A DNA stretch of 64,000 nucleotides, taken from Roseiarcus sp963742305 (GTDB lineage Bacteria > Pseudomonadota > Alphaproteobacteria > Rhizobiales > Beijerinckiaceae). The position numbers and the translations under genes were made by a program. Shown here one piece after another: positions 1 through 10,114 of the stretch. The notes beneath the pieces were generated by a model, which was not told the DNA's origin, did no database searches, and saw nothing but the letters and a program-made list of their open reading frames with translations. The stretch is from NCBI GenBank assembly GCA_963742305.1, contig CAVULN010000044.1, forward strand, positions 62,001-126,000, written 5' to 3'. How positions within the stretch are numbered: position 1 is the stretch's first letter; every line of letters starts with the position of its first letter.

Positions 1-3000
1 GCACTCGATCGCCGGCGCCCGAAAGGGCCTCGACCGAACTCTCAGCGCTGTGCGTCACGCTTTCGCGCAATGAAGAGCTGGATGCCTCCACCTGCTCGGT
101 CAACCGTTTCAGTAAGGCGTCGATCGTCTCGGCCGAACGGTTGGTGGCGTCGGTCGCCGCATTGCGCAGGGCCTCGCTGAGAGTCCGCGACCTCGGAGCG
201 CAACTGCCCGGTCAGCGCGCTCAGCGCGCGCACCGGGTCCGCCGCGCTGCCGTTGACGGCGGCGATGAGCTCGTCCGTGCGCCGGGTCAGCAGAGCGGCA
301 AGTCCGGCCATTTGCTGGTCGAGCGAATTCATCGCGCGCTCGCCAACGCCCGCGATCCTCGCGGAAACATCCTCGCCCCTCTCGCCAAGGGCGGCGACGA
401 GGTCGGCGCCCTTGCCCTCGATGACCTCGCGCAAGTCGTCGACTCTCGCCCGGATCGCGCCGGCGACGCTGGCGCCTCGCGCCGCCCAGATCGATTCGGC
501 TTCCGACGCGGCACTCATCAGGACTTCGCTCATCGCCTGAATGCGAGCGACCAGCCGCTCGTCGATGGACGAGGCGTTCCGATTCGCCGCTTCCGTTAGG
601 TCAGCTAGTCGCACGTCGATGACACGCGCGCTCTGGTCCGCGGCCTCGGCCAGTGCGGCGAGGCGCGCGTCGAACATTTGCGCGCTTTCTCTGGTCGCGT
701 CGGCGACGACGACTCTGTGAGTGTCGAAGGCGGCGCCGATCGAGGCCTTGTGCAAGTCGAGCATCGCCGTGACTTCGCGGGCGTGTTCGCCCACCTTGTC
801 CTGAAGCTCCGCCCGGCTCGAATCGAAGTTCCGGCTCAGGTCCTGCATAGGTGTGACGACCTGCTCCCTGAACTGGTCGACGCTCACGCCGAGCGAGCGC
901 GACACGTCCTCGACGCGGCCGGTCAGCGTCGCGTTGATGTCCCTGGCGACGGTCGACAGCGTTTGCGTCAGCTCCTCCGCCCGCCTTTGCAGCGTTTCCC
1001 CGATTTCCGCCGATTTGGCGCTCATGCCTTGCGTAATTTCGCGGCCGCCGTCGCCGAGCGCCCGGGCGGTCTCGATGGCGCCGCGGGCGAGGGCTTCGGT
1101 GAGCGTGCGCCCACGCTGGGCGAGCGCGTCCTCGATCCGCGCGAGCAGGCTTTCGAGCGTCGAGGACACCTCGCGAAGCTTCGCCCCGCCCCGTTCCTCG
1201 ACGGCCTGCAATCGGCTGTCAAAGAGCGCCGCGGCCTCCTCGTTTCGCCGGCCGAGTTTCTCGTCGATCGCGCCACCCCGGCTGACAAGGACCTCCTCGA
1301 TGGCCGCGAGCTTGGCGCCGAGATCGGCGGCGAGGGCCGCCGACCGATCGCCGATCTGGCCGACGATTTCGCGGCTGCGCCCGTCAATCGCGCCTTCGAA
1401 GCGCTGAAGCCCGTCGCCGAGCGAACTCTCGATGCGCCGCGAATGGGCCGTGAGCGCAAGATCGACGGCGTTGCGATGGGCCGCGGAGGCGACTTCGAAT
1501 TGCTCCATCCTCTCGGCCGACGTCGTCGAAAGGCGCTCGCCGTGATCGGCGAAGCTCTTGTCCAGGTCCTCGCGCCGGGCCTTCATCATCACGTCGATCG
1601 CGTCGAGATGTCCAGTGATGCGAGCATTGAGCTCATCGGAGTGGGACCCCAGACGATCGATGACGTTGTGTCCGCTTTCGCCGACCAGCTCGTCCAGCGC
1701 CTTGAGATATTCGCGCATCCGCTCGGTCTGTTGCGAGACGGCCTCCACAAGGCTGACGCCGCGATGGTTCACGATACCTTCGAAGGCCGCGATCCGTTCG
1801 CTCAGCGCGTCGTGCACATTGCCCGCTCCATTCGCCGCCGCGGCCGCGGCGTCGCTGACGAGCGCGCCAAGGCGGTCGTTGATTTGCGCTGTCTCGGAGG
1901 TCAGCCGTGCGAGCGATTGGACTGCTGACGCCTCGATCTGCGCCTGGGCGAGGGCGCCCTCGGCGGAAATCGCGCCGACGAGGCGGCGCGCCGAGTCGTC
2001 GATCAGCGTCTCGATAGCGGCGTTCTGTGTGTTGACCGCGCCGCGCAACTGGGTCTCGCGGGCGTCGAATTGTTCACCCCATCGTTCAGCGGCCGCGTCA
2101 AGGATCGCGGCTGCGTCCTCGGCGCGATCCCGGATGAGCGCGCTCACCCGTTCGGACGACCCCGTGAGCCTGTCCTCCAGGACCTGGCCGCGTACCACGA
2201 CGGTGTCGTGCAGACGATCGGCGGTATCGCTGAGGCGCGCGACGAGACTGTCGCCATGGACGACGACAGTGTCGGAGAGCCGCGCGCCGCCGCTCTCAAG
2301 CCGCTCGATCAACGAATTCGACCGGGCGCTGAACTCGTCGGCGATCGCATTGGTCGCGGCCCCGAGCTGATCGGCGACCAAGTCGCCCTGGGCGCGGATC
2401 GCGTCGACGACTTGCGCGCCGCCCGCGCTGACGCGGCTGGCGACGCCATCCGAATACGCATCGACGGCGCTCCGCGTCTCCGCCGAGGCCTCGGCGAGCC
2501 GGTCGGCGACGGAATCGCCATGAAAGCGGATCGCCTCGACGGCCTGTTCTGCGCTTGCGTTGAGGCGAGTGACAATGCCGTCCGAATATGCGTCGACAAT
2601 GCTGCGCGTCGCCGCGGAGGTCTCGGCGAGCCGGTCGGCGATGGATTCGCCGTGAAAACGGATCGCCTCGACCGCCTGTTCGCCGGTTGCGCCAAGGCGA
2701 GCGACGAGCTCATCCGTGTACTCGGAGGCGGCGGCGCGCGTCGCCGCCGAGGCGTCGGTAAGCTGACCAGCGACGGAATCGCCGTGGAAACGGATCGCGT
2801 TGACCGTCTCGGCGCCGCTTGCATTTACGCGAGCGACGATCTCATTCGCGTATTCAGAGACCGCGCTGCGCGTCGTCGCTAGCGATTGCGTGAGTTGGTC
2901 GGCGACGGAGGCCCCTTGAGCGCGAATCGCTTCGACGGTCTCAGCGCCGCTCGCGTTCGTGCGCGTGACGACCTCGCTTGAGTAGGCGGCGACGGCACCA

Positions 3001-4877
3001 CGCGTCGCCGCTAGGGACTGGGCGAGTTGGTCGGTGACCGAGTCGGTCTGGGCGCGGATCGCCTCAACTGTCTGCGTCCCGGTGGCGCCGACGCGGTTGA
3101 CAAACTCGTCCGAGTAGGCCGAGACGGCGCCGCTCATCGCGATCGACGCGCCGGCGAGCTGGGCGGCGACCGATTCGCCCTGCGCGTTGATTGTTTCGGC
3201 CGCCTCGGAAAGGCGCGCCGCGAGGAGATCGCCATGGACTTGCAGCGTCTGCGCCGCCTCGCCGCTGCTCATGGAAATGCGGCTCACAACAGTGTCCGCA
3301 TGGGCGGCGAGGGCGTTGCTCGCTGAAGCGGCAGCCTCGGATAAGCGAACCGTGACAGCGTCGCCGTGGGAGCGAATGGCCTCAAGCGTTTCGGCGCTGC
3401 TGGCGTTGATGCGGCCGACGACGTTGTCGGCGTGGGCGCCAAATGCGCCGGACAGCGCGAGCGAGGCTTCGGCGAGTCGATCGGCGATCGAGTCCCCGTG
3501 TCCCCTGATCGCTTCGACGGCTCGCGAGCTGCTTCCGTTGATGCGGCCGACCACATCGTCGGCGTGGGCGCCGACAGCGCTCCGAGCGAATTCCGACGCG
3601 TCCGCAAGACGGGTCGCCACTCGCTCGCCGTGCGCGTCGATCGCCTCGACGACCGAGTCCTGGGAAGTCTGGATGCGTTCGATCAAATCGTCGCCGCGCT
3701 CGCCCAGGCGCGTGAGCAGAGTGTCGCCGACGGCCTTCAGGCGGTTGTCGACTTCGCCCACGCGCGCGAGGATGTCGCCCGCCGCCTTCTGGCTCGTAGC
3801 GCCGAGTCGTTCGGCCAGGCTCTCGCCGACGGCGGCGATGGATACGCTCATCCGCGCCCCCTCGGCGACGATGTGCTCGAGGGTCGCGGAGCCCGTGCGG
3901 TCCATCGCTGCGGCGATGTCGTCCGACGCCGCGCCGAGAGACGCGGTCAGTCTTTGGCCGGCGTCAGTAAGTCGCTCGCTCAGATTGCCGCCGGCAATCT
4001 CAAGGTCCTTGGCGATGCCGTCGTGAGCTGTCGCGATGGCGTCGCGGACCCGACTTCCGCCGGTCACGATCAACTCGCGCTGATCGGCCATCTCGGCGAT
4101 GAGCAGGCGGATCTTGCGCTCGTTGTCGGAATAGGAACGCTCGAGCGTCGAAACCTCGGATCGCAGGCGAGTCTCGAGCTCCGAGGCGCGGGCAAGCGCT
4201 CGTTCGACGCCATCGCCCATCGAGGTGAGCTCGCGACGGATCGCCTGGGAGAGGTTCGCCACATGTTCACCCGCCATTGTCTCGGGTTCGGCCAGACGCA
4301 CCGCAACCTCGGAGATCGCACGCGCCGATTGGCGCAGTTCGCGCAGCCGCCGGGAGAGGGCCGCGAACGCGAACATGAAAATGATCGGCCCAAGCGCCGC
4401 CAACAAGAATAGCGGCGTCTCGGGTCGTAGCAGCAGCTCGGCGGGTCTCCGCGGGGCCGAAGGCCAAAGCGAGACATAGGCGTAGAGAGCACAGACCGCG
4501 ACCCACAGGAGCGAGGCAATCAGCGCGAGTATGAAGGGAGACCGGCTCGCCGGGCGAGCATTCATCGCCTGCAAGATCGCGCCGACGTTCTCGCGGTCGT
4601 CGTTTGCTGGCGCGGTTGCGGAAATCGCCGGTTTCGGCTCGCTCTCAGCGAGGCCCGAGGGAGGCGATCCCGCCCGAAGGAGCGCCGGCGCATCGCCGGC
4701 CACTGGGCTCGGCTTGAGAACAGGAGTCGTGGCCGTCGGCTTCGCGGGAGCGAGCTGGGGTGGCGACACGCTCTCCTCCGAGGCCATGCCGGCCTCGTCG
4801 TCGGTCAGATTCAAGGCGCTTTCGATCGCCGACATCGCGGCCGAAACCGGATCGGTCGCCGAGTTTTGCTTTGCCAT
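1..4877 (-). CDS. Giant membrane-anchored coiled-coil protein with 44-residue repeats (partial, one frame break)
   Basis: At least 1,620 residues. The chosen start, 4877, opens MAKQNSATDP; an upstream Met at 4976 would add only an Arg-rich stretch. Two hydrophobic segments lie near residues 110–137 and 156–175, and nearly all the rest is Ala/Glu/Arg-rich helix with apolipoprotein-like periodicity. The middle (nt about 2280–3600) holds roughly nine copies of a 44-residue unit built around AIRFHGDSVADRL and AYSDGIVTRLNAS. Near nt 175–180 the frame breaks: the reading frame continues as SEALRNAATDATNRSAETI in the +1 frame and stays open to base 1, so the true C-terminus lies outside the window. 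Long coiled-coil proteins of this kind occur across Rhizobiales, often labelled kinesin-like or apolipoprotein-domain, with no settled function. A structural or polarity role at the inner membrane is inference. It is divergent from the Hpt gene. Confidence 0.8.
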
Positions 4878-5132
4878 CGCGTCCGCCTCACTCCATCGGC
4901 GCCGATCTTTGAAAATGACCGGCTCGCGCGCCAGGCGCTTCCCCCGGCTCGCCGCCACCAACCAAACGCCTCTCATTAACCACGTTGCAGTCTACTGCCG
5001 AGCCTCAAGGATGGAAACTGCGGCGACCCCAGGACTTGCAAACGTCGTTAACGCTTCGATTACCATGTTTTTCCAGAGTGTTCAGCCCATTAGGGCGCCG
5101 CCCCTCCGGCGGCCGGCTGTGGATCAGGCGCC

Positions 5133-5495
5133 ATGCAAGAGAGTTCGGCCAGGTTCGATCCTCCACTTGATCTTGTTCATCTGGCACGCCAATGCCTCGG
5201 CGATCGCGAGCTCGAGGCCGAGCTGCTCGGGCTTTTCCGGCTGCAGGCTCGGGCGTTGACCGCTAGGCTGTCCGGGTCCGAGCGGTTGTCATTCGAAGCA
5301 AGGACGAAAATCGCTCACACGCTTCGCGGCTCGGCCCTTGCCGTCGGCGCAGGTCGTGTCGCGAGCGCGGCGAGGCGAATCGAGGAGTTGGCCTCGGCGC
5401 CCGGCGACCAGGGTTCGGCGGAAGCGCGCGCGGTCGACGCGCTCCTCTCGGCGGTCGCCGAGGCGCTCGCCGAAATCGAGCGCCTGCGGGGCTAA
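5133..5495 (+). CDS. Hpt-domain (histidine phosphotransfer) protein
   Basis: A 120-residue all-helical protein. The motif IAHTLRGSALAVGAGRVA matches the Hpt signature H-x-L-[KR]-G-S-[AS]-x(3)-G-A and puts the phospho-accepting histidine at residue 62. Proteins of this type relay phosphate between hybrid kinases and response regulators in the cytoplasm; none of those partners lies in the window. It is a stand-alone domain of normal size. The gene is divergent from the giant coiled-coil gene, with about 255 bp between their starts, so the two may share a control region (inference). Confidence 0.8.
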   Translation: MQESSARFDPPLDLVHLARQCLGDRELEAELLGLFRLQARALTARLSGSERLSFEARTKIAHTLRGSALAVGAGRVASAARRIEELASAPGDQGSAEARAVDALLSAVAEALAEIERLRG

Positions 5496-5827
5496 GCGAG
5501 CGGACTTATGCAAGCCTGCCTGGATTCCTTTGATTTCGCGGGGGTATCTGACTTAGGCCGCCGCCGCAACATATATCAAACTCACGATATTTGACTTGGG
5601 CCGGGCAACTGGCCATTTGGCGCAGACCGCGCTCGGGAGATCGGGCGCGAGGAATTGGGCGCCATCCGCCCAAGGGCGCCGCTAGACCAACGCGATATCG
5701 GGACCCCTTTCGACGAGCCCGCGCTTGCTTGCCGCCGCGCTTGGTTTATGTAGGCGCGCCACGGGACTCCAGCGAATTCACATGGCGGAGCGCGATAACG
5801 CCGCTTCTAAAGGAAAAATTCTGTTCA
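5496..5827. other. Intergenic region, no gene seen
   Basis: This 332-bp stretch between the Hpt and ferredoxin genes shows no convincing coding frame. A short AT-richer patch near 5570–5595, containing a TTGACT hexamer, is the only promoter-like sequence seen. A purine-rich AAAGGAAAA just before 5828 can serve as the ribosome-binding site of the ferredoxin gene. Confidence 0.4.
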
Positions 5828-6148
5828 ATGGCCAAGATCACCTACGTTGACGCATCCGGACAGTCGCGCTCGGTCGAGGCGGAGGTCGGCGCGACGGTGA
5901 TGGAGACGGCGCTGCGCAATTCCATTCCTGGCATCGAGGCCGAGTGCGGTGGGGCTTGCGCCTGCGCAACCTGCCACGTCTATGTCTCGGAGGAGTGGGT
6001 GGAGGCCACGGGTAAGGCGTCGCAGATGGAGGAGGACATGCTCGATTTCGCCTTCGAGGTGCGTCCCAACTCGAGGCTGTCCTGCCAGATCAAGGTCAGC
6101 GAGGCGCTGGACGGCCTCACCGTGACCACGCCTACCAAACAAGGTTAA
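5828..6148 (+). CDS. [2Fe-2S] ferredoxin (adrenodoxin/FdxB type)
   Basis: A 106-residue protein starting MAKITYVDASGQ. The cluster ligands are visible as C-x5-C-x2-C in CGGACACATCH and a fourth Cys in SRLSCQIKV, the pattern of vertebrate-type and bacterial FdxB ferredoxins. It carries single electrons in the cytoplasm to cytochrome P450s, hydroxylases or Fe–S assembly. A ferredoxin–NADP reductase gene follows 16 bp downstream on the same strand, so the two very probably form an operon and an electron-transfer pair (inference from position). Length and residues are normal. Confidence 0.93.
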   Translation: MAKITYVDASGQSRSVEAEVGATVMETALRNSIPGIEAECGGACACATCHVYVSEEWVEATGKASQMEEDMLDFAFEVRPNSRLSCQIKVSEALDGLTVTTPTKQG

Positions 6149-6164
6149 GAACGAAGGAACCTGC

Positions 6165-7199
6165 ATGGACCATCTTTCCGCCGATGTCGCGATCGTTGGC
6201 GCGGGGCCGATCGGCCTGTTTGCGGTGTTCGAACTCGGCCTGCTCGACATCAAGGCGCATCTGATCGACATCCTGCCGAAACCGGGCGGCCAATGCGCCG
6301 AGCTCTATCCGGAGAAGCCGATCTACGACATCCCCGGCTTTCCGGTGATCAACGGACAGGAGCTGGTCGACAACCTGATGAAGCAGATTCATCCGTTCGG
6401 GCCGAAGTTTCACCTCGGCGAGATGGTTGAAGGCGTGGAGGTTCTCGGAACGCCCGAAAAGCCGCTGTTCCGCATCGCCACCGACAACGACAAGGCGATC
6501 GAGGCCAAGTCCGTGTTCGTCGCCGCGGGCGGGGGGTCGTTCCAGCCGAAGAAGCCGCCGATTCCGGGCCTCGACGCCTATGAGAACAGAAGCGTCTTCT
6601 ATTCCGTTCGCAAGATGGACCATTTCAAGGGGAGACGCGTGGTTATCGTGGGCGGCGGCGATTCGGCGCTCGACTGGGCGCTGAACCTCCATCCCGTCGC
6701 CGACCGCATCACCCTCGTTCACCGCCGCGACGCGTTCCGCGCGGCGCCCCATTCGGTCAACGCCATGCGCGAACTCGTCAATTCCGGCGACATGGAGTTC
6801 GTGCTTGGCCAGGTGACGGGGGTCAAGGGCGAGGGCGGCCAGCTCTCATCGCTCACCATCCGCCGCGAGAACGGCGAGCACTACGATCACCCCTGCGACG
6901 ACTTGCTGCCGTTCTTCGGCCTCACCATGAAGCTCGGCCCGATCGCCAACTGGGGAATCAACCTCAACGAGAACCTGATCCCCGTGGACACCGCGACATT
7001 CGAGACCAGCGTTCCCGGCATTTTCGCCATCGGCGACATCAACACCTATCCAGGCAAGCTCAAGCTCATTCTGTCGGGCTTTCATGAAGCGACGCTCGCC
7101 GCCCAGCGCGCGCATCGCTATGTCTATCCGGACAAGAAACTGACCTTCCAGTACACGACCTCTTCGACCAGTCTGCAGCGCAAGCTCGGCGTGACATAG
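6165..7199 (+). CDS. Ferredoxin–NADP(+) reductase, type 2 (thioredoxin-reductase-like)
   Basis: A 344-residue flavoprotein. An FAD-binding GAGPIGLFAVFELG lies near residue 12, the marker GGQCAELYPEKPIYDIPGFP near 43, and an NADP-binding GGGDSALDWALNL near residue 165. The redox-active CxxC of thioredoxin reductase is absent, as expected for this FNR subgroup (YumC type). It passes electrons between NADPH and the ferredoxin encoded just upstream. The C-terminal GDINTYPGKLKLILSGFHEA closes the FAD site. Full length and undamaged. Confidence 0.93.
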   Translation: MDHLSADVAIVGAGPIGLFAVFELGLLDIKAHLIDILPKPGGQCAELYPEKPIYDIPGFPVINGQELVDNLMKQIHPFGPKFHLGEMVEGVEVLGTPEKPLFRIATDNDKAIEAKSVFVAAGGGSFQPKKPPIPGLDAYENRSVFYSVRKMDHFKGRRVVIVGGGDSALDWALNLHPVADRITLVHRRDAFRAAPHSVNAMRELVNSGDMEFVLGQVTGVKGEGGQLSSLTIRRENGEHYDHPCDDLLPFFGLTMKLGPIANWGINLNENLIPVDTATFETSVPGIFAIGDINTYPGKLKLILSGFHEATLAAQRAHRYVYPDKKLTFQYTTSSTSLQRKLGVT

Positions 7200-7263
7200 G
7201 GGTTTCTACCCGTAGCGCTCCGCCGTCGACCGCGCTATCGAACCTCGTCGTGCGTTCGGTGGG

Positions 7264-8094
7264 ATGGGTCTCATGGGCGGAGCAAGCGACTACGCGCTCG
7301 GCTACACGAGCGAAGAGGAGCGCAGGCTCGCCACCCAGGCGAAAATGTTCGCGCGCCTCACCGAGGACGTTCTGCGTCACGCTGGAATTTGCGCCGGGAT
7401 GCATGTCCTCGACCTCGGCTGCGGCCCTGGCGACGTTTCCTTTCTCGCCGCTCGAATGGTTGGGCCAAGCGGCTACGTGGTCGGAATCGACCGTGGCGAG
7501 GAGTCGCTCGAAACGGCGCGCCGGCGGGCGAAAGGCCTGGGGATCGAGAACGCAACCTTCGCCGCGGCCGACATTTCCGCCTTCGAGCCTGACAGGACTC
7601 TCGACGCAATCATCGGCAGGCTGATCCTGCTCTATCTGCCCGAGCCCTCCAAAACGCTCCGGGGCCTGTCCTCGCATTTGCGGAGCGGGGGCGTGATCGC
7701 GTTTCAGGAAATGGACATGTCCACGTTTCTGCCGGCGGATTCGCCCGCGCTCATGACTCGGGCGTTGACGTGGGTGTACGACGCCTTCGGGGCGGCCGGC
7801 GCCCAGCGGGAAATGGGGCCCAGACTTCCGGACATATTCATGAACGCCGGGCTCCCTCGCCCAGAGATGGTCGCGGGCCAGACTGTGACGAGCGGCTTCG
7901 ATCCTTCCCCCTACGCCGTGATCGCCGGTCTGGCGCGAAGCCTCCTGCCGGTCATGGAGAAGGCGAAAATCGCCACGGCCGAGGAGGTGGGGATCGACAC
8001 GCTGGCGGACAGGCTGCGCAACGAAGCAATCGAGAAGGGCCAATCCGTCGCCTACTGGCCTCGCCTGGTCGGCGCGTGGGCGCGGAAGCCGTGA
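7264..8094 (+). CDS. Class I SAM-dependent methyltransferase
   Basis: A 276-residue protein with the SAM-binding motif VLDLGCGPGDVSF near residue 50, motif II VVGIDRGEESLETAR, and NATFAAADISAFEP following. This is the Methyltransf_25/UbiE-like fold, cytoplasmic. The substrate cannot be told from sequence. Two Met codons nine bases apart (7264 and 7273) could be the start; MGGASDYALGYTSEEE is the better family-like N-terminus. It begins 65 bp after the ferredoxin reductase gene on the same strand and converges on the porin gene. Confidence 0.8.
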   Translation: MGLMGGASDYALGYTSEEERRLATQAKMFARLTEDVLRHAGICAGMHVLDLGCGPGDVSFLAARMVGPSGYVVGIDRGEESLETARRRAKGLGIENATFAAADISAFEPDRTLDAIIGRLILLYLPEPSKTLRGLSSHLRSGGVIAFQEMDMSTFLPADSPALMTRALTWVYDAFGAAGAQREMGPRLPDIFMNAGLPRPEMVAGQTVTSGFDPSPYAVIAGLARSLLPVMEKAKIATAEEVGIDTLADRLRNEAIEKGQSVAYWPRLVGAWARKP

Positions 8095-8108
8095 CGCGCC
8101 GCCGTGCG

Positions 8109-9839
8109 TCAGAACGTGATGTTCGTGCGCAGGCCGACGACGAATTCGTTCCTGATCCGCTGGGTTGGAGCGTCGGGGTTGGCGATTCCCATGCCGGGAT
8201 TGATGAAGTACTGGACGTCGGGCTGGATCTGCCACGAGGGCAAGGCCTGGAACTGATAGGTCGCCTCCAGGAAAGTCTCGGCGCCGCGAACGGGGGTATA
8301 GACCGAGGGCTGCAAGACCTGCATTTGCCGGTCGAAGCCAGACGCCCCGCGGCTGGCCCAGGCGGTTCCCATCTCGACGCCGAAGCTGTCGTTGTCGCGG
8401 CCGGGCAGGGGGGCGTGCAGGGCGAAGCCTGCGTTGACGCTGGCGCCGACGAGGTTGCGGTCCTGGTACGGCGTGAACATCGGACGCACGAACAGGTTCA
8501 GGCTGCGGCTGGAATTGTCCTTCGAACGCCAGACCATCTGGTCCGCGACCCCGTAGAGCGAGACATCGCCGTGATGCGCCGCGGGAATCCCGTTGCTCAA
8601 CGGGTTGGCGAGGGGCAAGCCTGCGGCGCCGGTTTCGAGGTCGCTGAACCTGGCGCCGTCGTACCAGGCGCCGATCTTGTAAACGCCCGGCAGCGGTCCG
8701 TCCGCCTTCCCCGCCGCGCCGGAGCCCAGCGCATATTGCAGTTCGGCGATGGCGAGCGCGCCGGCGCCGAGCGGGAAGCTCACGCCGTGGGGATTGCTCG
8801 CCGGCGTATTGGGCGAGCCGAGCGGGATCGGGCTGCCGTTGAACACGCCGGCGAGCACGGTCAGGCTGTCGGTCAATTGCGCCCGAGCGCGGACGCCTAG
8901 GCCCGCGAGCGGATAGGCGGGGCCGCCGCCGGGCAGATTGCTCGCGGGCAGGGCGGGCCAGCCGGACACGCTGTTGATGAAGACGGTGTTGGCGGTCGGG
9001 CTGATGGTGAATTCCTCGTCGAGGCTCTGCTCGCCGACTTTCAGGTCGAATTTGTCTCCGAATTTCTGCCGATACCAGAGCTCCCACAGCCGGACCCCGA
9101 CCGGCGCATCGATGTCGGTCAGGGTCTGCACGACCAGGAGATTGTCTGCGCTGAGGTTTCCGCCCCAATATTCGAGGCCGCTTGCGTTCAGCGTGCCGCC
9201 CTTAAGCCCGAACGCCTTTCCGGTGTCCATTTCCAGTGTGACGGTGGTGAGGCCGTTGACCTCGAAGCCCTGTTTGACGCCGCCCGAGAGATTGCCGAAC
9301 GTCTCGACGTTCTCGAGGATGGCGAGGGTGACGCCGTAGGCGCCCAAGGCCGGCCTCAAGCCCCCGAGGTCGCCCAACAGGTTCGGGCCTTTGAGGTCCA
9401 GGAGCCCGGACGGGCCCGGCGCCTGGGCGCGGACTTGCGGCCCGGAGAGCCGTGGCGCGGCAAGGAGGCCCGGATCGGGCAGGCTCGAAAGGCCGGATGG
9501 GACGGCCGTGGCCGTGGCGGGCTCGGACGGGTTCGAGGGGGAAGCGGCAGGGCTTATCGGGTCGGCCAAGGCCTGGCTCGCGAAGCTCGCCATCGCGACC
9601 GCGAAGGCAATCCCGATCGTGGCCGGGCGGCGGCAGTTTGCGCGATGGAGGAGGGGCGAACCCAAACTTTGGACCTGTCTCGCGGACGGCGATCGACGCG
9701 ATTTCGACCCCGCGGATCGCCCGATGTCAATGAGGTTGCCGGTGTCACCCTTCCAAAACCGTGGGATGACAATGGGTTGGCGCGGACTCCTGACCGGCGG
9801 GGCTTTTCGGCAAGGGCGTGCAATTCTGCGCGCGGTCAA
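8109..9839 (-). CDS. Carbohydrate-selective porin, OprB family
   Basis: An outer-membrane beta-barrel protein. After a signal peptide (hydrophobic TIGIAFAVAMASFASQALA, cleavage after ALA) comes a Pro/Ala-rich linker, then LGGLRPALGAYGVTLAILEN, typical of OprB porins. LSADNLLVVQTLTD and LWELWYRQKFGDKFDLKVGEQ follow, and the protein ends in aromatic NEFVVGLRTNITF as barrels do. The open frame starts at 9839, but the first 58 residues are atypical; a TTG at 9665 would put the signal peptide close to the N-terminus, so I favour that region as the real start. It diffuses sugars or other small polar solutes. The stop lies 14 bp beyond that of the convergent methyltransferase gene. Confidence 0.85.
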   Translation of the reverse strand: MTARRIARPCRKAPPVRSPRQPIVIPRFWKGDTGNLIDIGRSAGSKSRRSPSARQVQSLGSPLLHRANCRRPATIGIAFAVAMASFASQALADPISPAASPSNPSEPATATAVPSGLSSLPDPGLLAAPRLSGPQVRAQAPGPSGLLDLKGPNLLGDLGGLRPALGAYGVTLAILENVETFGNLSGGVKQGFEVNGLTTVTLEMDTGKAFGLKGGTLNASGLEYWGGNLSADNLLVVQTLTDIDAPVGVRLWELWYRQKFGDKFDLKVGEQSLDEEFTISPTANTVFINSVSGWPALPASNLPGGGPAYPLAGLGVRARAQLTDSLTVLAGVFNGSPIPLGSPNTPASNPHGVSFPLGAGALAIAELQYALGSGAAGKADGPLPGVYKIGAWYDGARFSDLETGAAGLPLANPLSNGIPAAHHGDVSLYGVADQMVWRSKDNSSRSLNLFVRPMFTPYQDRNLVGASVNAGFALHAPLPGRDNDSFGVEMGTAWASRGASGFDRQMQVLQPSVYTPVRGAETFLEATYQFQALPSWQIQPDVQYFINPGMGIANPDAPTQRIRNEFVVGLRTNITF

Positions 9840-9915
9840 GCGATTTCAAGGGCTTAACCTTCTTTTTCTGCAACGGGAATCGCGTTTCTGCCAATCTCCG
9901 GCGCATCCAAATTCT

Positions 9916-9946
9916 CAATATATCATAGTAATTATTTGATATATTG
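9916..9946. promoter_or_regulatory. AT-rich perfect inverted repeat upstream of the porin gene
   Basis: Arms CAATATATCA (9916–9925) and TGATATATTG (9937–9946) are perfect 10-bp inverted copies around an 11-nt spacer, inside a roughly 55-bp AT-rich island in otherwise GC-rich DNA. The site lies 5' of the porin gene on its strand and after the HTH gene. This looks like a dimeric-repressor operator and promoter for the porin; which regulator binds is unknown. Confidence 0.5.
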
Positions 9947-10085
9947 AATATAATATCGAATATCCCGTTGGGGCGGCGGCGCCGAATCCGGTCCGATCGC
10001 AGGCCAAGCGGGAACCGGACCCGGGGCAAATCCGTTCGCCGCCCGCAGCCTGCCCGGCCCTGATCCTGATCGTCTCCCCGAATGG

Positions 10086-10103
10086 GGGCGTCGTCGGACG
10101 CCC
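10086..10103 (-). terminator. Hairpin after the HTH gene
   Basis: GGGCGTC and GACGCCC form a perfect 7-bp stem with a 4-nt loop, about 12 bp beyond the stop codon of the HTH gene on its strand. There is no T-run, so intrinsic termination is only likely, not certain. Confidence 0.4.
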
Positions 10104-10114
10104 GTCGCGACTGA

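Noticed and set aside
678..4412. Several long plus-strand frames inside the giant coiled-coil gene
   Set aside because: They arise from the GC-rich repeats of the minus-strand gene and show no protein family features.
7066..9168. 700-codon open frame on the minus strand across the methyltransferase and porin genes
   Set aside because: Its translation is Arg/Pro/Gly-rich shadow sequence, and the opposite or neighbouring frames encode clear families.
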